The notes under the pieces: model-generated
Seen by the model: only the letters and a program-made list of their open reading frames with translations
Told to the model about the DNA's origin: nothing
The model's database searches: none
Shown: positions 20,343-34,600 of the stretch, piece by piece
Numbering within the stretch: position 1 is the first letter of the stretch
Layout of the letters: each line of letters begins with the position of its first letter
Source: Solicoccozyma terricola
Lineage: Eukaryota > Basidiomycota > Tremellomycetes > Filobasidiales > Piskurozymaceae
Direction of reading: 5' to 3'
NCBI GenBank assembly: GCA_001600875.1
Contig: BCLD01000008.1
Span: 429,216-493,215, forward strand
Length of the DNA stretch: 64,000 bases
Translations under genes and position numbers: made by a program

Positions 20343-23300
20343 ATGAAGGTAGGTATTGCAGGAGATATAGTCGTATTATCACCGAGAGTGAGCCTGCTGA
20401 TCTGATTCAACCGATCCTTATCCCCCCCCCCCCTCCTCTCCCTCAGTTTGGAAAGACGATCCAGGCGAGGCAGATCCCTGGATGGGGCCCGTATTACCTC
20501 GACTACAAATTCCTGAAAAAGGCAAGTAGCCTTGCACCAGGGGTCTAGGAGATTGTCGGCTGACACACAACAACACTCATCCATATTAGATCATCAACTC
20601 ACTCGCATCACATCGACCGGCGTCTGAAGCTTCCCTCTTAGCTCTTGGCATCCGACCATCTCCAACACCCTTATCCGACAACTCTTCACCTCTCGATTCC
20701 CCATCCCTTCTCCTCTCTCCTCAACTCGGTATTACCAGTGCTCCCGTCGGACTCACCGACAATGTCGCGCGAACAGCACACGAAGATGCTCGACAACAAC
20801 TTGAACTGGCCAATGCTCAAACTCATATGCTGAATCTCCATGACGAAGGTATAGACGCAGCGGATTTGGGACCTTTACCACCTGGCGCGGAACCACCGAG
20901 AGATGGATCGATCAGTATGGCGGGTGGAGGTGTCAGGAATCAGGATCAGGATAAAGGAGAGAGCTTTAGAGCGCATAGGGCAGTGTTCTTTTTCAAATTA
21001 GGTCGTGAATTGGAAAAGGTATGGTGCATTCGTGGGAATGATCGACCGTCTGACAAATTGACTTGACTGACCGAGGGATGACTTGAAAGATCAACGCATT
21101 TTATCTGACGAAAGAACGTGACCTACGTCTTCGCCTACTGACCCTTTTAAACAACCGAAAACGACTCCTCATTAACCTCTCCCGCTCAGCTACATCATCT
21201 CACGAGCTGCTATCAGACGCAGGAGGTGAATCATCAACAGCAGAATGTTCACGTAAAGGCATCGAATGGCAGTCTCTTGAGGAAGGATGGCGGTTGTTCG
21301 AGCGAGACTTGGGGAAATTACAGCAGTTCATCGAAATCAATGCTACTGGGTTTAGAAAAATCTTGAAAAAGTGGGACAAACGAAGTAAGAGTAATACGAA
21401 GGAGTTGTATTTACAACGACAGGTTGAGGTTCAGCCATGTTTCAATCGGGAGGTGGGTGTGTCGCGAATACCTGCAAGTCTAGGAGAGTGTGCCTCAGGA
21501 ACTTGACATTCCCTACTGTCGCAGGTCATTGCCAAGATGGCGGATGTCGTAGCTGCAAATGTGCTAGACTTGGAACACGGGTCATCCCATCTCAACACTT
21601 CATTCCTCAATGACGTACCCAACTCTCTCGGTGCTGATCACCTTGCATTCAGCCAGACAGTACCGGATATTGGTCAATCGTCGTCAGCTTCAGTCTTGGA
21701 TGCATGTTCGGATCTCGAGTACGACCTGGATAAAATCATCGCTTCGGAGAGCTCGGACGCTTTGCAAGAGTGGCTGCAGACCGTCAAGAATCGGCAGGAA
21801 CAACAATTCGATCACGGGCGACTGATGCGAATATTATGGAGAGCGGTGGAGGAGCTACCGGAGGACCTCCTGCCTTTCCTTTTAGATATGGTCACCCTGG
21901 ATTTTTCATTCGTGGATACCATCAACGGGAGGACACCTCTTCACGAGGCTTCTATTGTTGGCCGGATGGATTTGGTCAAGCTGTGTATCGAGCGTGGAAT
22001 CGACATCGAGGCAAGAGACGCTTACGATCGAAGACCGCTGCATTACGCTGCAATGCACGGAAATGCGAGACTGTGTCAATACCTAATGGAACGCGGTGGT
22101 AGTGGTCTTTCCACAGACATGGATGGTTACACCCCTCTCATCCAAGCTGTTATATCTGGACACGTCGAATGTGTTAAGATCTTTGCGGCAAAATCGGCAG
22201 ATAGCTTGACATTGGGTCCGACATCCCAGTCGAATGATCTCATTCCTCTCACCCTGGCTTGCCAATATGGCCATGAGGAGGTCGCGCGACTGCTCCTCAA
22301 ACACGGAGCGAAGAGCTTGCCAAACTCTGAGGGTCTGTACCCCCAGCATATGGCTGCACGGTCTGGCCATGCCAGTATCTGCCGTCTACTGATTCATGAA
22401 GGTGGACCAGATGGTGGTGGCAAAGAACGCCATGACAAGTACAACTCCTGGACCCCTTTGCACCACGCCGCGGTAGGTGGGACGCCACGGCATTTCGAAT
22501 GCGTGAGAGTGCTAGTTGAGGCAGGTTGTAATGTAAATGCGACGGATGAGTACGGGAAAAGTGCTGGATTTTATGCCGGGTGGTATGGCGTGAGTTATAT
22601 TTGAATCCGGCTCCCATTCGCCATCCACTAAAGTTCTGCTTTTCCTCCTAGCAAATCGCCTGTCTCGACTTTCTCATACGGTCTGGGGCAAGATTACAAA
22701 TGACCCGCTCGCCGATGCATAATGGTTATATGGACAGTCTGCGATTAGGCAATGCAGTGCCGGAATCGCAGTCTCTGTCGCCCAACTCTGACAACGAGGA
22801 CGAAAATATGGATGTGGAAGCCGATCTCATTCCTTCGCTGTCATTGCCACCGCCTATCATCCCGTGAGTGGTTGAGCGCCATTTTATAACGAGCTCATCT
22901 GACGTATCTGGAGTCACGTCGCAGTCTCCGAATGTATGGTCACGAAGTGAGTGTTGGACGCCTTTCCGTCGTTGAGGTCTACTGACGATCTTGTACTCCC
23001 TTCAGTTCCTGGCGAAGCGTAACATGGTGCAGATCACTCTTGGGCACCCATTCTCCGAAGCCTCAAGCGAGAACATCGTCTCTCCCATCAAACTTTACAA
23101 CCGAACGGACGTGGACGGCCATCTTGGCAGTTGGTCGTCTCTCAAGCTGGTTATGACTTCAAAATCGGATGTCAGCGCTATTCCGCACAGCGTAGTTCTT
23201 CCTCTGGCGGATGAGCGAGAGATTTTCAGCTTTCAGGTTGATGATCTGAACAGCTTCGCACTCGATCTTTCACTGTATCCCACATTCGGCTCAAAGGTTA

Positions 23301-24723
23301 TCGGACGAGCTGTTGTCCTGCCATCCACCTTTCAAGATATTCGCAAATCGATCACAATTACGGTACCATTGTTGGACCACAATTTGAAGAACATCGGCGA
23401 GGTGTCGTTCCACGCTCATTGTGTGAAGCCGTTCGAGGGAGCTCAGCTCGAGATCGGTGGTCGAGTCGAAACGTACTGGAAGTCTACTGTGGCAGCATCG
23501 GCTGCAAGCGCGTCTCAAGACCATGCTCACCAATTCCAGCCACATCGCCCGCTCAGCATATCTACGTCGTCGCCAAGCATGCGATCCGTCACGGGCACGG
23601 CTGCTCCAAAGACCGCAAAGGAGAACAAAGAAGGAGGGTTTGTGACTGGTTCTTCGCTATCCGGTGATTATATACGGCTTGTTGTTCAAGTCACGCGTGA
23701 CTACATCCCCCTAGTCTATCCGGAATGGCACCTACCAGTGAGCGGCTTCGATGTCGGGGTTGGAGACGCAACCATGGAACAATGTCGAGCGCTTGCACAT
23801 TCGCATGGCAAGGAATTGCAGTCCCGTGCGCAAACCTTGGGCGCTTCAGCGACTCCGGCGGAATGGTCAGCTGCCATCAATAGCTCCATCGCAGCCTTGA
23901 GTGACGTCTTGAAGGTGCGTATGAGTTGAGTGCCTGCGACTGGAATATATGCTTACCTTGTCACCTACAGCTCGTACCTCCCGAGATCGGGGTCAACCTC
24001 GAGATCCGGTATACGTCAGAGAATGACGCTAAGCGACATCGTTTACTGGGTGTCTTGGACCTCAACCGCGCCGTCGATGCCGTCCTGCATGCGGTTTACG
24101 AAGCCGCACGCGAGCAAGCTCCTGTCGCTCTCGGCGTTGATAAGCGAAATAGAAAAGTCATCTTTTCCGGCTACGACTCGGTTGTAAGTGGGCGGCGTCG
24201 AGACACATTGTTCGCCCATGCTGATGATTTGCCCTCCACCCCACCCCCTGCTATTAGCTCTGCACGCATATCCAATTCAAGCAACCCAACTTTGCCGTGT
24301 TTTACAGCTCGTCATGTAACGTCACACGCGAAACAGACCAGGCGCTAGTGCAAGCCGGACTGGATGAGGAAAGTCTGAGTGTCAGGGAGGCAGTCAAGCT
24401 GGCCAAAGGGCAGAACATGTTAGGTCTGGTTCTCGATTGCAGGATACTGGTAATTCGTGATGAAACACTTCATCCAGAGCATGTAACTGATATCACGCTA
24501 CCTCCAGGTTGCCGTGCCACATCTCATCCAAAGCGTACGTGATGCTGGTTTGCTCCTAATCGCGTCGGGAACATCGGAGCAATTGGGAAAGCTTCGAGAA
24601 GCAACGGAAGGGATCATTCTTGTGGACGGCGTCTGCAGTGCAGGGTGAGGATCCTGTTAGTCGACTTCCATCTTTTAGGAGACTAATCATTAGCATTGCA
24701 GTATTGTGACCTTGGCAGCGTGA
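20343..24723 (+). CDS. PHO81: Pho81-like SPX-ankyrin-GDPD CDK inhibitor
   Basis: Pho81 (NUC-2 in Neurospora) senses inositol pyrophosphates through SPX and inhibits the Pho80-Pho85 kinase when phosphate is low. Twelve exons sum to 1215 codons: 20343-20348, 20447-20521, 20590-21018, 21090-21452, 21525-22589, 22652-22863, 22925-22946, 23006-23914, 23971-24183, 24258-24449, 24508-24644, 24702-24723. SPX domain: MKFGKTIQARQIPGWGPYYL, with lysine clusters YKFLKK and FRKILKKWDKRS for phosphate binding. About six ankyrin repeats follow (NGRTPLHEASIVG, YDRRPLHYAAMHG, SWTPLHHAAVGG). The C-terminus is a GDPD-like domain lacking an obvious catalytic HxD pair. The first coding exon is only ATGAAG, and the second intron begins GCAAGT (GC-AG type). 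Confidence 0.95.
20522..20589 (+). other. GC-AG intron in PHO81
   Basis: The exon ends AAAAAG and the intron opens GCAAGT and closes TTAG. The nearest GT (inside GCAAGT) would shift the frame and break the conserved KFLKKIINSL of the SPX domain. A GC donor with otherwise perfect consensus is the only reading that keeps it. Confidence 0.8.
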
Positions 24724-24971
24724 AGGGACAACCCGGAAGATATGCGAATGGACGCAGAGAACCACGGTCGAAGGCATTGTTGACGGGTCTGTACATGAAG
24801 GAGATTGTTACCACCGACACGCCAGAATATGCAAGCATGATTTACGATCAAAGACCATATTTCTAACTCGACGACGAAAAGGCAGCGATCTCATTGCCAG
24901 TCTCTCATTACAAAGCTTCGTTATCAGGGTCGTAACATAAGTAGAGGTCGTGTCATCTCATTCAGGTCATC

Positions 24972-27900
24972 TCACGAAGTCTCCTTCAACCAACTTCTCA
25001 GCGCATCTAACATCCCAGCATCGCTCCACACCCCATCCAGCGTGCCCAACCGCTTCGTCATGATCACGCGCTTCTCCGCCCTCAACTTCGCCTTGTCAGA
25101 GTCATTCAAATCATCGTAGATCGCCGTTGCCTGCGGTTTCAGTCGGATCTTGCTCTGGACGATGTCGCGCACCAACGATCTCAGCACGGCGTTGCGAGCG
25201 TCGGGTGGGATGAGATCATCCAAATAGGTCTGGCTTCGCCTGAAATCGACCCGTCGGCGAAGGTCGAGGAGCTCTGCCAGTCCCGGTGTGTTGTGCATTG
25301 TTAGATACTGTGCCAAGCTAACCCGTTGTCTGATTGGCAGCATATCCAAAGGGTGCGAGCCTATGCTCTCGAGGAACTTGGCCACATCATCCTTGTCCCC
25401 CTGACTCATTTTGCCCAGTGCTGCCTTGCTTTGTTCGATGGTGCTGTCGACTAGGGCCAACCTGACGACTAGCATGCCGTCGCTGTTCAACGGTGTCGAC
25501 GAAAGGTATCGTTTCGCCATTTTGAATTGTGCTAAATTCAGTATACCGAAGCGATCATCAGATGTGTTGAGGGCGGCGAATACTGCCAAGTAGATCGGTA
25601 ACATGAAGAGTCGATCGGCGAGAATGCATTCCGTGATGACTGCTTCGCAAGCCGCACCCAGAGAGAATTTTGCGCTCGCTCGTGAGGTGTACTCCAGAGC
25701 GCTCCGACTGAACATTCTGGTAATCGCACGGACAAGTGGATCTTTAGTGTGCAGATTCACGAGCCGCATCAGGTCCGAGCTATCCACCACTGGTCGCAGT
25801 CCTATTCCAGGAACATTCCGAGCATCCTCCTGACCGTGGACTTGGAACGGCGCTACCGAGCTCTGGAATGTGCGGTATCCTTTAGAGTCCGCGAAATAGT
25901 CGAGAAAGGCGGGCTTGCGATGAACGAAGAGCATCTGTGAGCTCACGAGCCGTTGAAGATCATCCGGTCGAGTCAAGTTGAGCGAAGTCGAAGAGTAGCG
26001 GGGACTCTGCGTTGACACTGCCACGACCTTATCCAGCGAGTCGAGTAGCGTCGGCGAGATACCTTGCTTCACCTTAATGGTACCCGTCTCGTCCCGATAT
26101 TTGATCTTGATGGGAAGGTAGACCTTGGATAGCGTCGCTGCATCTGTAGTAACAAAGCAACGAGGTTCTATAGCCAGGGCCCAAATGTGACGATATGCCT
26201 GGAGGTATGCCCGATTGTCGTCCGGAAGCGACGAGAATCGAGGGAAGAAAGCAATGGCCATGCTGGCTATAGCAGCATCGGAAGAACCCAAGCTGTATTT
26301 ACCTGCCCCTAGGAAGACGAGCCCGGCGGCAGTATGTATGGCTTGTCTGGTGACAAATGAATTATCGGTCGCGTGAGCGATACGTAGCCGACGGTAAACG
26401 CTTAGATCTCCAGAGCCAGCGACGACCATAGCCAATGCAATAGTGACCACGCAGAAGCCTTGCCGGACCGCTGTGCGTCGGAGCTTGGCTTCATACGTCT
26501 GGGCTGTGTTCCGAAGAGGCCGCCAGGGAGCGATTAAAATTTCAGCAAAGGTGTGCAAAAACAACATCGTATCGTACTCACAAGGCAAAGCAGCAGCCCC
26601 TCCAAAGACATTGTAGTAATGCAGCAGAACGCCGTGCGCAGATTCGCTGATGCTGCTTGCATATTTGAGACCCAGCGTGAAGCAGCATCCGGCGACGATG
26701 TAGTAGAAAGCCAGCTCGATCGTTTCGTCAATTTGACCCATGGCTTGTTTGTTGTCATACGCGGTGAGTATGAAGGTCGGAACGCAGCTTCTGACCCACT
26801 CCTGGGTAGGCTGGATGTCTCGCCAGTGAATCATGTTGATGGCCAGAACTCGAATGAGAAGCAGGTCAGGTCGGATATGATCAAGCTCGTATGGCGAACT
26901 CGGAAGTGCTATCAAAGTTGAAACGTCCACTCGATTGCTTTTCAAGAACATCAACCCCAAGGCCAAGGTAGCCCCAGGCGCGGTAACATTGATGTCGATG
27001 TCAGTCTCCGATGGCGCTGTCCTAGGACCATCCAGAGTGGGCGAGACTCCCACAATGCACGCTCTTAGTCGAGCCACGAGGTGTGATTCCATTTCTCCAC
27101 TTCGACGGGAGCCCCGTCCAAGCATGATAAGGCCGAACGAACACGCAGCGGAGAAAGAGTATGCTTCTCGATGATCAGCGAAATGTTCGATACCAGGGAT
27201 AACATTGCGGCCGATCTGATCGAGCGCTACGTCCGCCATGCGGTGGTTGCTGCTGCCCAGATAGACAAGGCCGATACCTAACAATGACGCCGCTTGTACA
27301 GTAGGCGGTGAATTGAGGTCGAATGCGCCATCTGGAAGAAGCGCCTGCACATTCAATGACAGGATGCGGGTAAGGAGCTTGTCCTGGCTTCCCGTGTAGG
27401 ACGCAGCCAGGCCAAGGAGAATACCGATCGACGTGTAATCGTGACGGGGCTCCAGATAAGGATATGCATGCCACGACACCATTGATCGCAAATGCCCGGT
27501 AAGTCCCAAGCCGAGCAGGAAACCACCGTGCTCGGCGCTCGGAGTTTCCGGCTTGTTGAAGATTATCCAGGAAGAATCGACCACCTTGCTATCAGAGCGC
27601 AAGGACAGGCCGGTCGCCACACCGTTATGGAAGCTCGGCCAACCAGTTGGATCTGCATGTGGGTTCACCAGTTTGGCTGTAAAGGTCCGCTTGGGAATCG
27701 TAAGGTAGACCTCGAGATTGATAGGTGGACTCCGGAGTGGTGCGGTGATCGATGCAACTTGCGTGCCGTATGTGAGTAGTCCACGGCCGACCAGCTGCGA
27801 TAGGGTACGCATAGCGACATTGTTGGTGAGCGCTTGATGATATTGGTCGAGTTCGTGGTCACTGTTGGGGCAAGCGCTCAACTATTGTCACACTGCCCTG

Positions 27901-30900
27901 ATACTAGCTTGGCTTACCTGTAGTGTGGGCGATCTTCTGGTCTCATTATCCGTTTCCTTGCGGTCTGAAGCATTCTCTCAGCGTCCTGAAGCCGTCGATC
28001 CTGAGTGAACCGAAGCTCTGGAAGGTGGAAGTGGTATTCCCGGGAATCGATAGCATTCTGGCTCGTGTTTGGAGTTGGAGCATGCATTTGAATCAGCCGG
28101 TCGATGAGTTGAGAGGAAGATGGAGCCTCCGCAGCGATCTGAACGAGTGGACATTAACGAGGGACAACTCTACCAGTCGCTCCGACGCACCTTGGTCACA
28201 GCAACCGTCCCAGTGTCTAAGTCGAGACCTCGCTGCCCAAGAGAGAGGTGACATGCAATATCTAGTCTGCCGATCATCGTGTAAACTTCGAGTGGCAGGT
28301 CCCTTGGTGGATTGTCTTTGAAATGCTTGACAATCTCAAGCAATGGCAAGGCAATGCCCCACGGGTACCTTCTCAGCCTGCGGTCATCGATACCCTGATC
28401 GATCATAGCCAACAGGAGTGTCGAGCCTTGAGTAGACGCGAGTGCAGACGATGCATGCTGCCAGGGTTTGCCTGGCGTGCGAGCAATGACCCAGTAGACC
28501 CTCATGATGCTGTCGAGCTGAGGTGTGAAAGATTCACGCCCAAGGAATTGACAAGGAGAGACAAAGTTGGTCCTGCATACCTTGGCGACAATCCTCGCAA
28601 CCGTCATCGGTTTTCCACCTTTAAGTGCATTGTCAAGTGCTTGGAAGCAGTCAAACGGTTCACCAAGCGCTGACGCGCGTTCTGCCACGGTGGGTATTGA
28701 GGATGTGTTGAGGCTTGGGCAGAGCCGCCACCAGTAGTCAACATATAGAGCAGCCCGGCAATGTTGGGCGAGGTCCACAATGAGTTGAGCAAGGCGCATC
28801 AGATCTGTCGTCAAAGCGACATCGAGAAGGTACTCCTGAGCGACCAGATGTAGAGCCATCAGAATGAGATCTACGTTCAAGGCACTCAGCCTTTCATGAC
28901 CGATTCCTGCTGCTGACTCGTTGGCAGTCAATCTCGACGGTCCGGCCATGTCTGTGAGCTTGCGCATGTCAGGCGTGGAGCTTCGGTTGGCACACGCCAG
29001 TATCTGCTCGAACGGCTGCATGTCGACCGAGACGCATGTGTCCAGCGCTCCACATACGGTAAGAAGGACCGAGCGGAAATGATCAAACTCATCGAAACCT
29101 TCCTTTCCGCTTCCTACAGTGTAGACTAACCCCAGTCGGATCGGCTTGACTGCATCAACTGGCGCCAGCTGGTCTATGGCGCGCATGCACTGCTTGGCGA
29201 GACGACTCGTGATATTTCTGTCCATATCAAGCAGGACATATTCACCAGAAGCGACCTGAAGAGACGCGCGAGAACCAGCGGGATGCGTCAGGATGAGGGA
29301 ATGTTCATCCTGTTCGGGCGAAATATCCCTTGGTTCGCCTTCTGGGATCGACATTCCAAAGGTAGACGCCATAGCGTGAGCCATTTTGTTTCGGTGGTCC
29401 ATGTCCAGGGCAGGTACTTCCAGTGAGAGTTCTATAACTGGCCCCGAAAGGATATGAATGCGATTGGAGCCCCGTACTGTTAGGGCAACGTCTGCGATAT
29501 CCTGGCGTAGGCAGATGACCGGAATGGCGGAAGAGGCCTTGTGCTTGGCCAAGGGTTGCAGGTTGTAGCTGCGTGAGTCCGCTTTCTTATCGAGCTTGAA
29601 AACGTAGAGGCGGGATATCGGTGCTTGGAAGTGGATGTTGATGTGCGCGGATCCCGAGCAGGTGTTATCAGACAAGAAGACGTTGATGCCTCGATTTGGG
29701 ACGTTTCTACAGCACAACGAAGTGAGAGAAGGTCTACGAGGAGAAATGGAGACCTCTGCTTACCTCAAGTCATCCATGTCCCATCGGTGGAACTCCTCCA
29801 ACACCATCTCAGCGAATGTCTCTTCCTCACTCTCCTCCAATCCCATCAACATGGTTGTCTCCCGGACGTCGAACTCGTTCGCATGGTTAAGCAAGACTCT
29901 AGCAATTTCAATGTCACGAGGACCTTTCGAGACCCTTCGAGCACCAGAGCGACTCGACACGCCTGGCGGATCGACGTCAGCTCGGACATGAGACGCACCT
30001 CCAGCATGAGGAATGTTGGTGTTGGTGTCTAAAGCCGCTCGAAGTGCGTTGGATGACGAGACGACTTCGACCGGTCCACTAGGTGGATGTGGATCTTGAT
30101 GCAAGGACACTCGTCGATTCTTGGTAGCCGGTGATCTTCCTCCAGGAAGCGCGAGACCAGGTCCGGATTTGCGTCGATCTCCTGAAGGACCGTATGAAGA
30201 ACGTTGTCTACCAAGACTAGGACGCTGAAAAGGGCGTGGAAATACTGGAGGCGCCGCTGGATCTACCTGCATTGCTGCAAGTTCTAGAGATCGAAGATGA
30301 TCACGCGAAGGGATCTCCGTGCTGACTGACACAGGGGTAGGAGTCGCGAGTCTTGTCCATTGGTAGAATACCAAATGGCCGGTGTCCTGTTCCATGGCTA
30401 AGAGCAGTGGATGCGCCTCACAAGACACCCATAGGATTTCCGTGGACATCGGGAGAGAGAATACTGGACCAGTCGGCGGTGCCTTGATTGGCTTCCCGTG
30501 TTGGTCGATGTTACCCCCCATTAACAATGCAGATCTTCCGAGGATGGTCACCTCACAAGCAGGGTGACGTAGGTATAACATCCTCGCGTCTGTTACCTTT
30601 GCTCTGGAGCCGTCTCCCATTGTCGATCCCGCATCGCCAAGCTCATCCAAGATCGAATCTATCCCTGAACCAAATGCCGTATCGTCTGATATTACCATCT
30701 CACCCTCCACTGCCGTATTTCTCCCTGTACCGTTGTTTTGACGTCTGTTTCGGCCGAGAGCGCGCTGAATGATGAGTCCACCACTCTTCAGTGGCCATAC
30801 ATGATCAACGGTGAACGGGAAAGTGACCACCTCGACATTGCCAGAGGGTAGATAGATATGTATTTGCGTTTCAAGGACGACGACAAGACAGCGCCTAGGC

Positions 30901-31472
30901 AGTGAAGAGGTAGAAGTTGAGGAATTTTCTCTCCGGGTGCGTCGTGGATCAGACCACGTTGCCCTTTGCGATGTCGAGAATGGTCCGAAGGTGTTGCCGG
31001 TCGGAATAGAGATGTCGTCCGGTTTGACGTGGTTGGCCTTGCAAGACGATTTTGCTTTGGCGATATGTTCCTGACCGTCATCGAACCAGGCGAAGAGTGC
31101 CATCAAGACATGTTCCTTTTCTACCTCGAACGAAAATGTCCTAAACACAATATTTCCCTTGCTCCAGACCACCTTGTCTCGATACCATGCCAGCTCCTCA
31201 TTTACCGACGTGCCTCTCCTCTCGTCCGTTGTAGATGGATGAGAGTAATCATTCAGCTCATAGACGACTTTCTTCACGGCTCCTGTCCTCTCCTTGCCCT
31301 TCTTCGCTCCATCATGGACGGGAAAGATCGACCTTATCGATTGGAGCAATGACGACGGTTTGCTTGGTTCTCCTGCTGTGGGTGTATCAGCTAAGAGCTC
31401 CCGCTGGATCTCCTTACGAAAGAAGAGGTCCCCTGGAGAGACGTCAGGTCCCAGGTAGGATGCAGAGACCAT
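24972..31472 (-). CDS. APC1: Apc1, anaphase-promoting complex scaffold subunit
   Basis: Apc1 is the largest scaffold of the APC/C ubiquitin ligase that drives mitotic exit. Four exons (29764-31472, 28191-29706, 27918-28138, 24972-27861) encode about 2100 residues, close to the usual family length. The N-terminal half is a WD40-like beta-propeller (VTILGRSALLMGGNIDQHGK, STEILWVSCEAHPLLLAMEQ) with a Ser/Pro-rich loop. The C-terminal half carries proteasome/cyclosome repeats (GLSLRSDSKVVDSSWIIFNK, GILLGLAASYTGSQDKLLTR, GFLLGLGLTGHLRS, AASLLGIGLVYLGSSNHRMA). The last acceptor lies inside an apparently open stretch (CCCCAACAG), giving RPHYSDHELDQYHQ; the phase requires it. Tandem with RAD3 on the same strand. 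Confidence 0.93.
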
Positions 31473-31665
31473 GTTCTAAGGACTTGACATTGGAGTCATG
31501 GTCGAAGGATGGAATCTCGTCGAACGCATTTAAGTGTTATTATTATCGGTCGCGTGCGCAAAATCTATGAACCGCGGATAATCGCAGAGGGTAGTCACAT
31601 CAAATATGTTATACAGAGCAAGTAGACAACATACACCGAGAGACCAGCACTTGGTCCTCCTTCCA
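31473..31665. promoter_or_regulatory. Short APC1 promoter downstream of RAD3
   Basis: Only 193 bp separate the RAD3 stop codon from the APC1 start on the same strand, so the RAD3 3' UTR and APC1 promoter must overlap or abut. No TATA box seen. Confidence 0.5.
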
Positions 31666-34600
31666 TCACGACAGATCCATAGCTACCAAGGCGTCCTCGT
31701 CCACTCCCATGTCATCGTAATAATTGACATCATCCATAGGTCCGCCCTCGTCCTTCTTCGGCTCCCCGCCAGTGGCTTCGATCATTCTCTTTGCTTCAGC
31801 TTCGTCTTTGGCCACCTTTGCTTGGATATCATCGATCGTCCAGAGGGAAATTCCCGTTTGGGTGTGATCGAAGGGTTGCGAGATGGATCGTATGAAGAGC
31901 TTGGCGAGGACTATAGCCATGTCCGTGGACAGGTTCGAGTGGGCTTCAGTGATGTACTGATTGATCCAACGAGGAAGCTTGGAGCGTTTATCCGCTCGAG
32001 CAAAACGCTGCCGATCCAGGCACTCGTAAGGTCAGTGTCTTGCTAGCCGAGCCAGGACATCACGCTTACCTTGTCCGCAAACACCATCAAGCCCCAGTCC
32101 GTCTTTCCTCGCAGAACACGTCCAACACACTGAGCAGCATGTCGCATAGCATCGAAAGTCAGGTAATCATTTTCTTTTATTCGATGGCTGTCACGGAGAA
32201 ATTCCAGTCGAGCTTTTAGGATTCGGGATTCCGTGTATTGATAGGGAATTCTATAGGGCGGCAAATCAGCTTTTTTATATCGTTCCGGCTCGACCAACAT
32301 CCACTCACCCAAACATGATAACAGCACGGCCATAGTTGCTGTGCGGGGATGACGGGACGTGTGTCAGGTTTCAGAAGCTGTGTGGTGCCGCCAGGCCCCA
32401 CTCACTGATCAAAATCAATTCCTTCGGACACCTTCCCTCGGGCTACGGATAGCAGCACAGCACCTCGACCATTGTTACAGGCCTATGCATGAAGTCAGAG
32501 TCAAGAGGGCTGCAAATATGTCTCGTACACTAACCTTCCTATAGTTTTCCAATGCGATACTAGTCTCTGCGGCGTCTGGCGTTTCGACGAAAATGAGCTT
32601 GTGTTTCCAGACCTCATTCAAAATACCCTGTCCATCAAAGCTTGTTCATAAGCCTTTGCAATCGTGTACTGCCACTAAACAGCTCACCATATCATTCCAA
32701 GCAGCCACAATCGACTCCATGTACAGATAACTTGGAAAGAATGCAACGATGCCGTCCGGAACGCTCTTGCTCATTTCGATCAAGATACTACCGAAGTTTC
32801 GGACGACGGCTGGGTCGTTTCGCACCTCGAAGCGGGAACTGATAGCGACCTGGTCAGAACCTCGAGTTATAACCTGGAAGATTGCGCAGCGTACGTGCAG
32901 GGTGAGCATTTAAATAGCTTCTCATAAGGGATGTTCTCACCATTGGTAAGAAAGCATTTCGTGTCAGAGTCATGGGATAACTCTCTTGGACAACTGGCTG
33001 GAATTGCAGGATTTTCGGGTACATGTCGAGAGGAGAGATGGTCCCGGATGTAATGACAACGCTGCTAAAACGTTCAAAGACTGGTCCAATAGCCAGCGCT
33101 GGGTCGAGACAGCTGTTTTCAAGGCTATGATCAGCCGCGGTCTCTGACTGGTGTGTTGTGATCACTGCTCACGTGAAGTGGAAGATGGGATTGGGCACAG
33201 TCGCGTGTTCGGTCTCATATGGCTCTAGAATAAGCAAAAATCCTACAGAGTATCGTGATGTGAGTATCTGCTCCCATCAATCGAGCTGGAACGAGGTTGC
33301 CTCACCCTTCTCATAAGTTGCCACAAGGGTCGCAAACGAAGCGACCTTTTGTAGCGCAGCGTACTCGTCGAGATTGGTGAGCTCGAGCGTACGAACAAGC
33401 GATGTCAGGCGTTCGGAGCAGAATTTGAGAGGTCTCCGTTCGATATAGGTGATTTCTTTCAAATGTTGCAAGAAAGAGGGCGGTGTTTCTGCGACGACGT
33501 GTAGGACACGCATTCGAGTCTGCGATCCGCAAGACGCTTGAGTACACCTACGGGTGAAGAGTTACCTTGAGATACTCACCTTCATGTATTCGACAAACCG
33601 TTTCAGGAACGCTACGAAATGCTCCGCCTTCCTGATATTTCCCGGTACCGCTTCTTTCAGCATGTCATCAGACAGCACTGTGAGATTGATGCGATCAGCA
33701 TCCGGGTTTCATCGAGTAGACGATACACTCACCAGGATTCGTCAACATATCGTCCTCTTCTCTACTCTCATTCGCCTCTTGCAGACCGGCCACCAACTTT
33801 GCATACTCATTTTGCAATTTACTCGCATCAGTCCGCTTGATTCTACAGGTCCAATCGAAGATCAGTGCCACTTCGAGACCCAGGAATCGAGAGCAGGAAC
33901 CCACTCCTCGATCTTCTCTCCCAGCTTGATAACACTTCTTGCTGCCGAGTCAAGCATTGGCCGTGTCAGATCGACAGATAGTGACTCGATGCAGACGTTG
34001 TCGATGTTATGTGCTTCATCGAAGACGACGATACTATCCTTGCTCATCTCTTTTGACACCTGATCAGCAATTTTCGGATCGAGCAGATAGTGGAAGGAAT
34101 AGACGATAACGTCTGCGTAATTGAGCTAGGTGGCGAGAAGTCGTTCATTAAACGGCCATCCGATGACATGCAAGTTGATTTATGCTCACCATTCTTCGGA
34201 TCGTGAAATATGGGCAGACTCCCTTGTCTTTCCCGTATTGCTTGACATCCTCGAGAGTCCATATGCCGGCCGGGACGAGATTACCCGCTTCGTAGTTGTT
34301 AAGTTCCTATTGCGACAGCCGTCATTTTGATGATCAATTATGTGAATCCAAGATGTGATATTCTGTTGAAAAGCGATCGAACTCACCTCGTGGAAGCTAC
34401 ACAACTCCACACTGCCAGGTTCCGACCTCCCCTTTTCACACGCGAATGCACTAGTCAAATCCCTACATCTAGCATCGACCACTTTCCCTTTCTTTTCCTT
34501 GCTGACCTGAATAGCCCCAGAAGTCTCCTGTATCAGCGCATATTCATTCCACTTCCAAAACGTGTCTTCTCCCCAGACTCACTTCAGGATGTAAACATAG

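Noticed and set aside
24724..24866. Alternative last exon extending PHO81 (YCDLGSVKGQPGRYANG..)
   Set aside because: The acceptor GCAG is followed in phase by IVTLAA-stop, which completes the GDPD-like end. The longer reading needs a different phase from the previous exon.
27862..27881. ATG-less extension of the last APC1 exon (LSACPN)
   Set aside because: Splicing at the obvious upstream AG sites gives immediate stops. The acceptor at 27862-27864 keeps the phase, so these residues are intronic.
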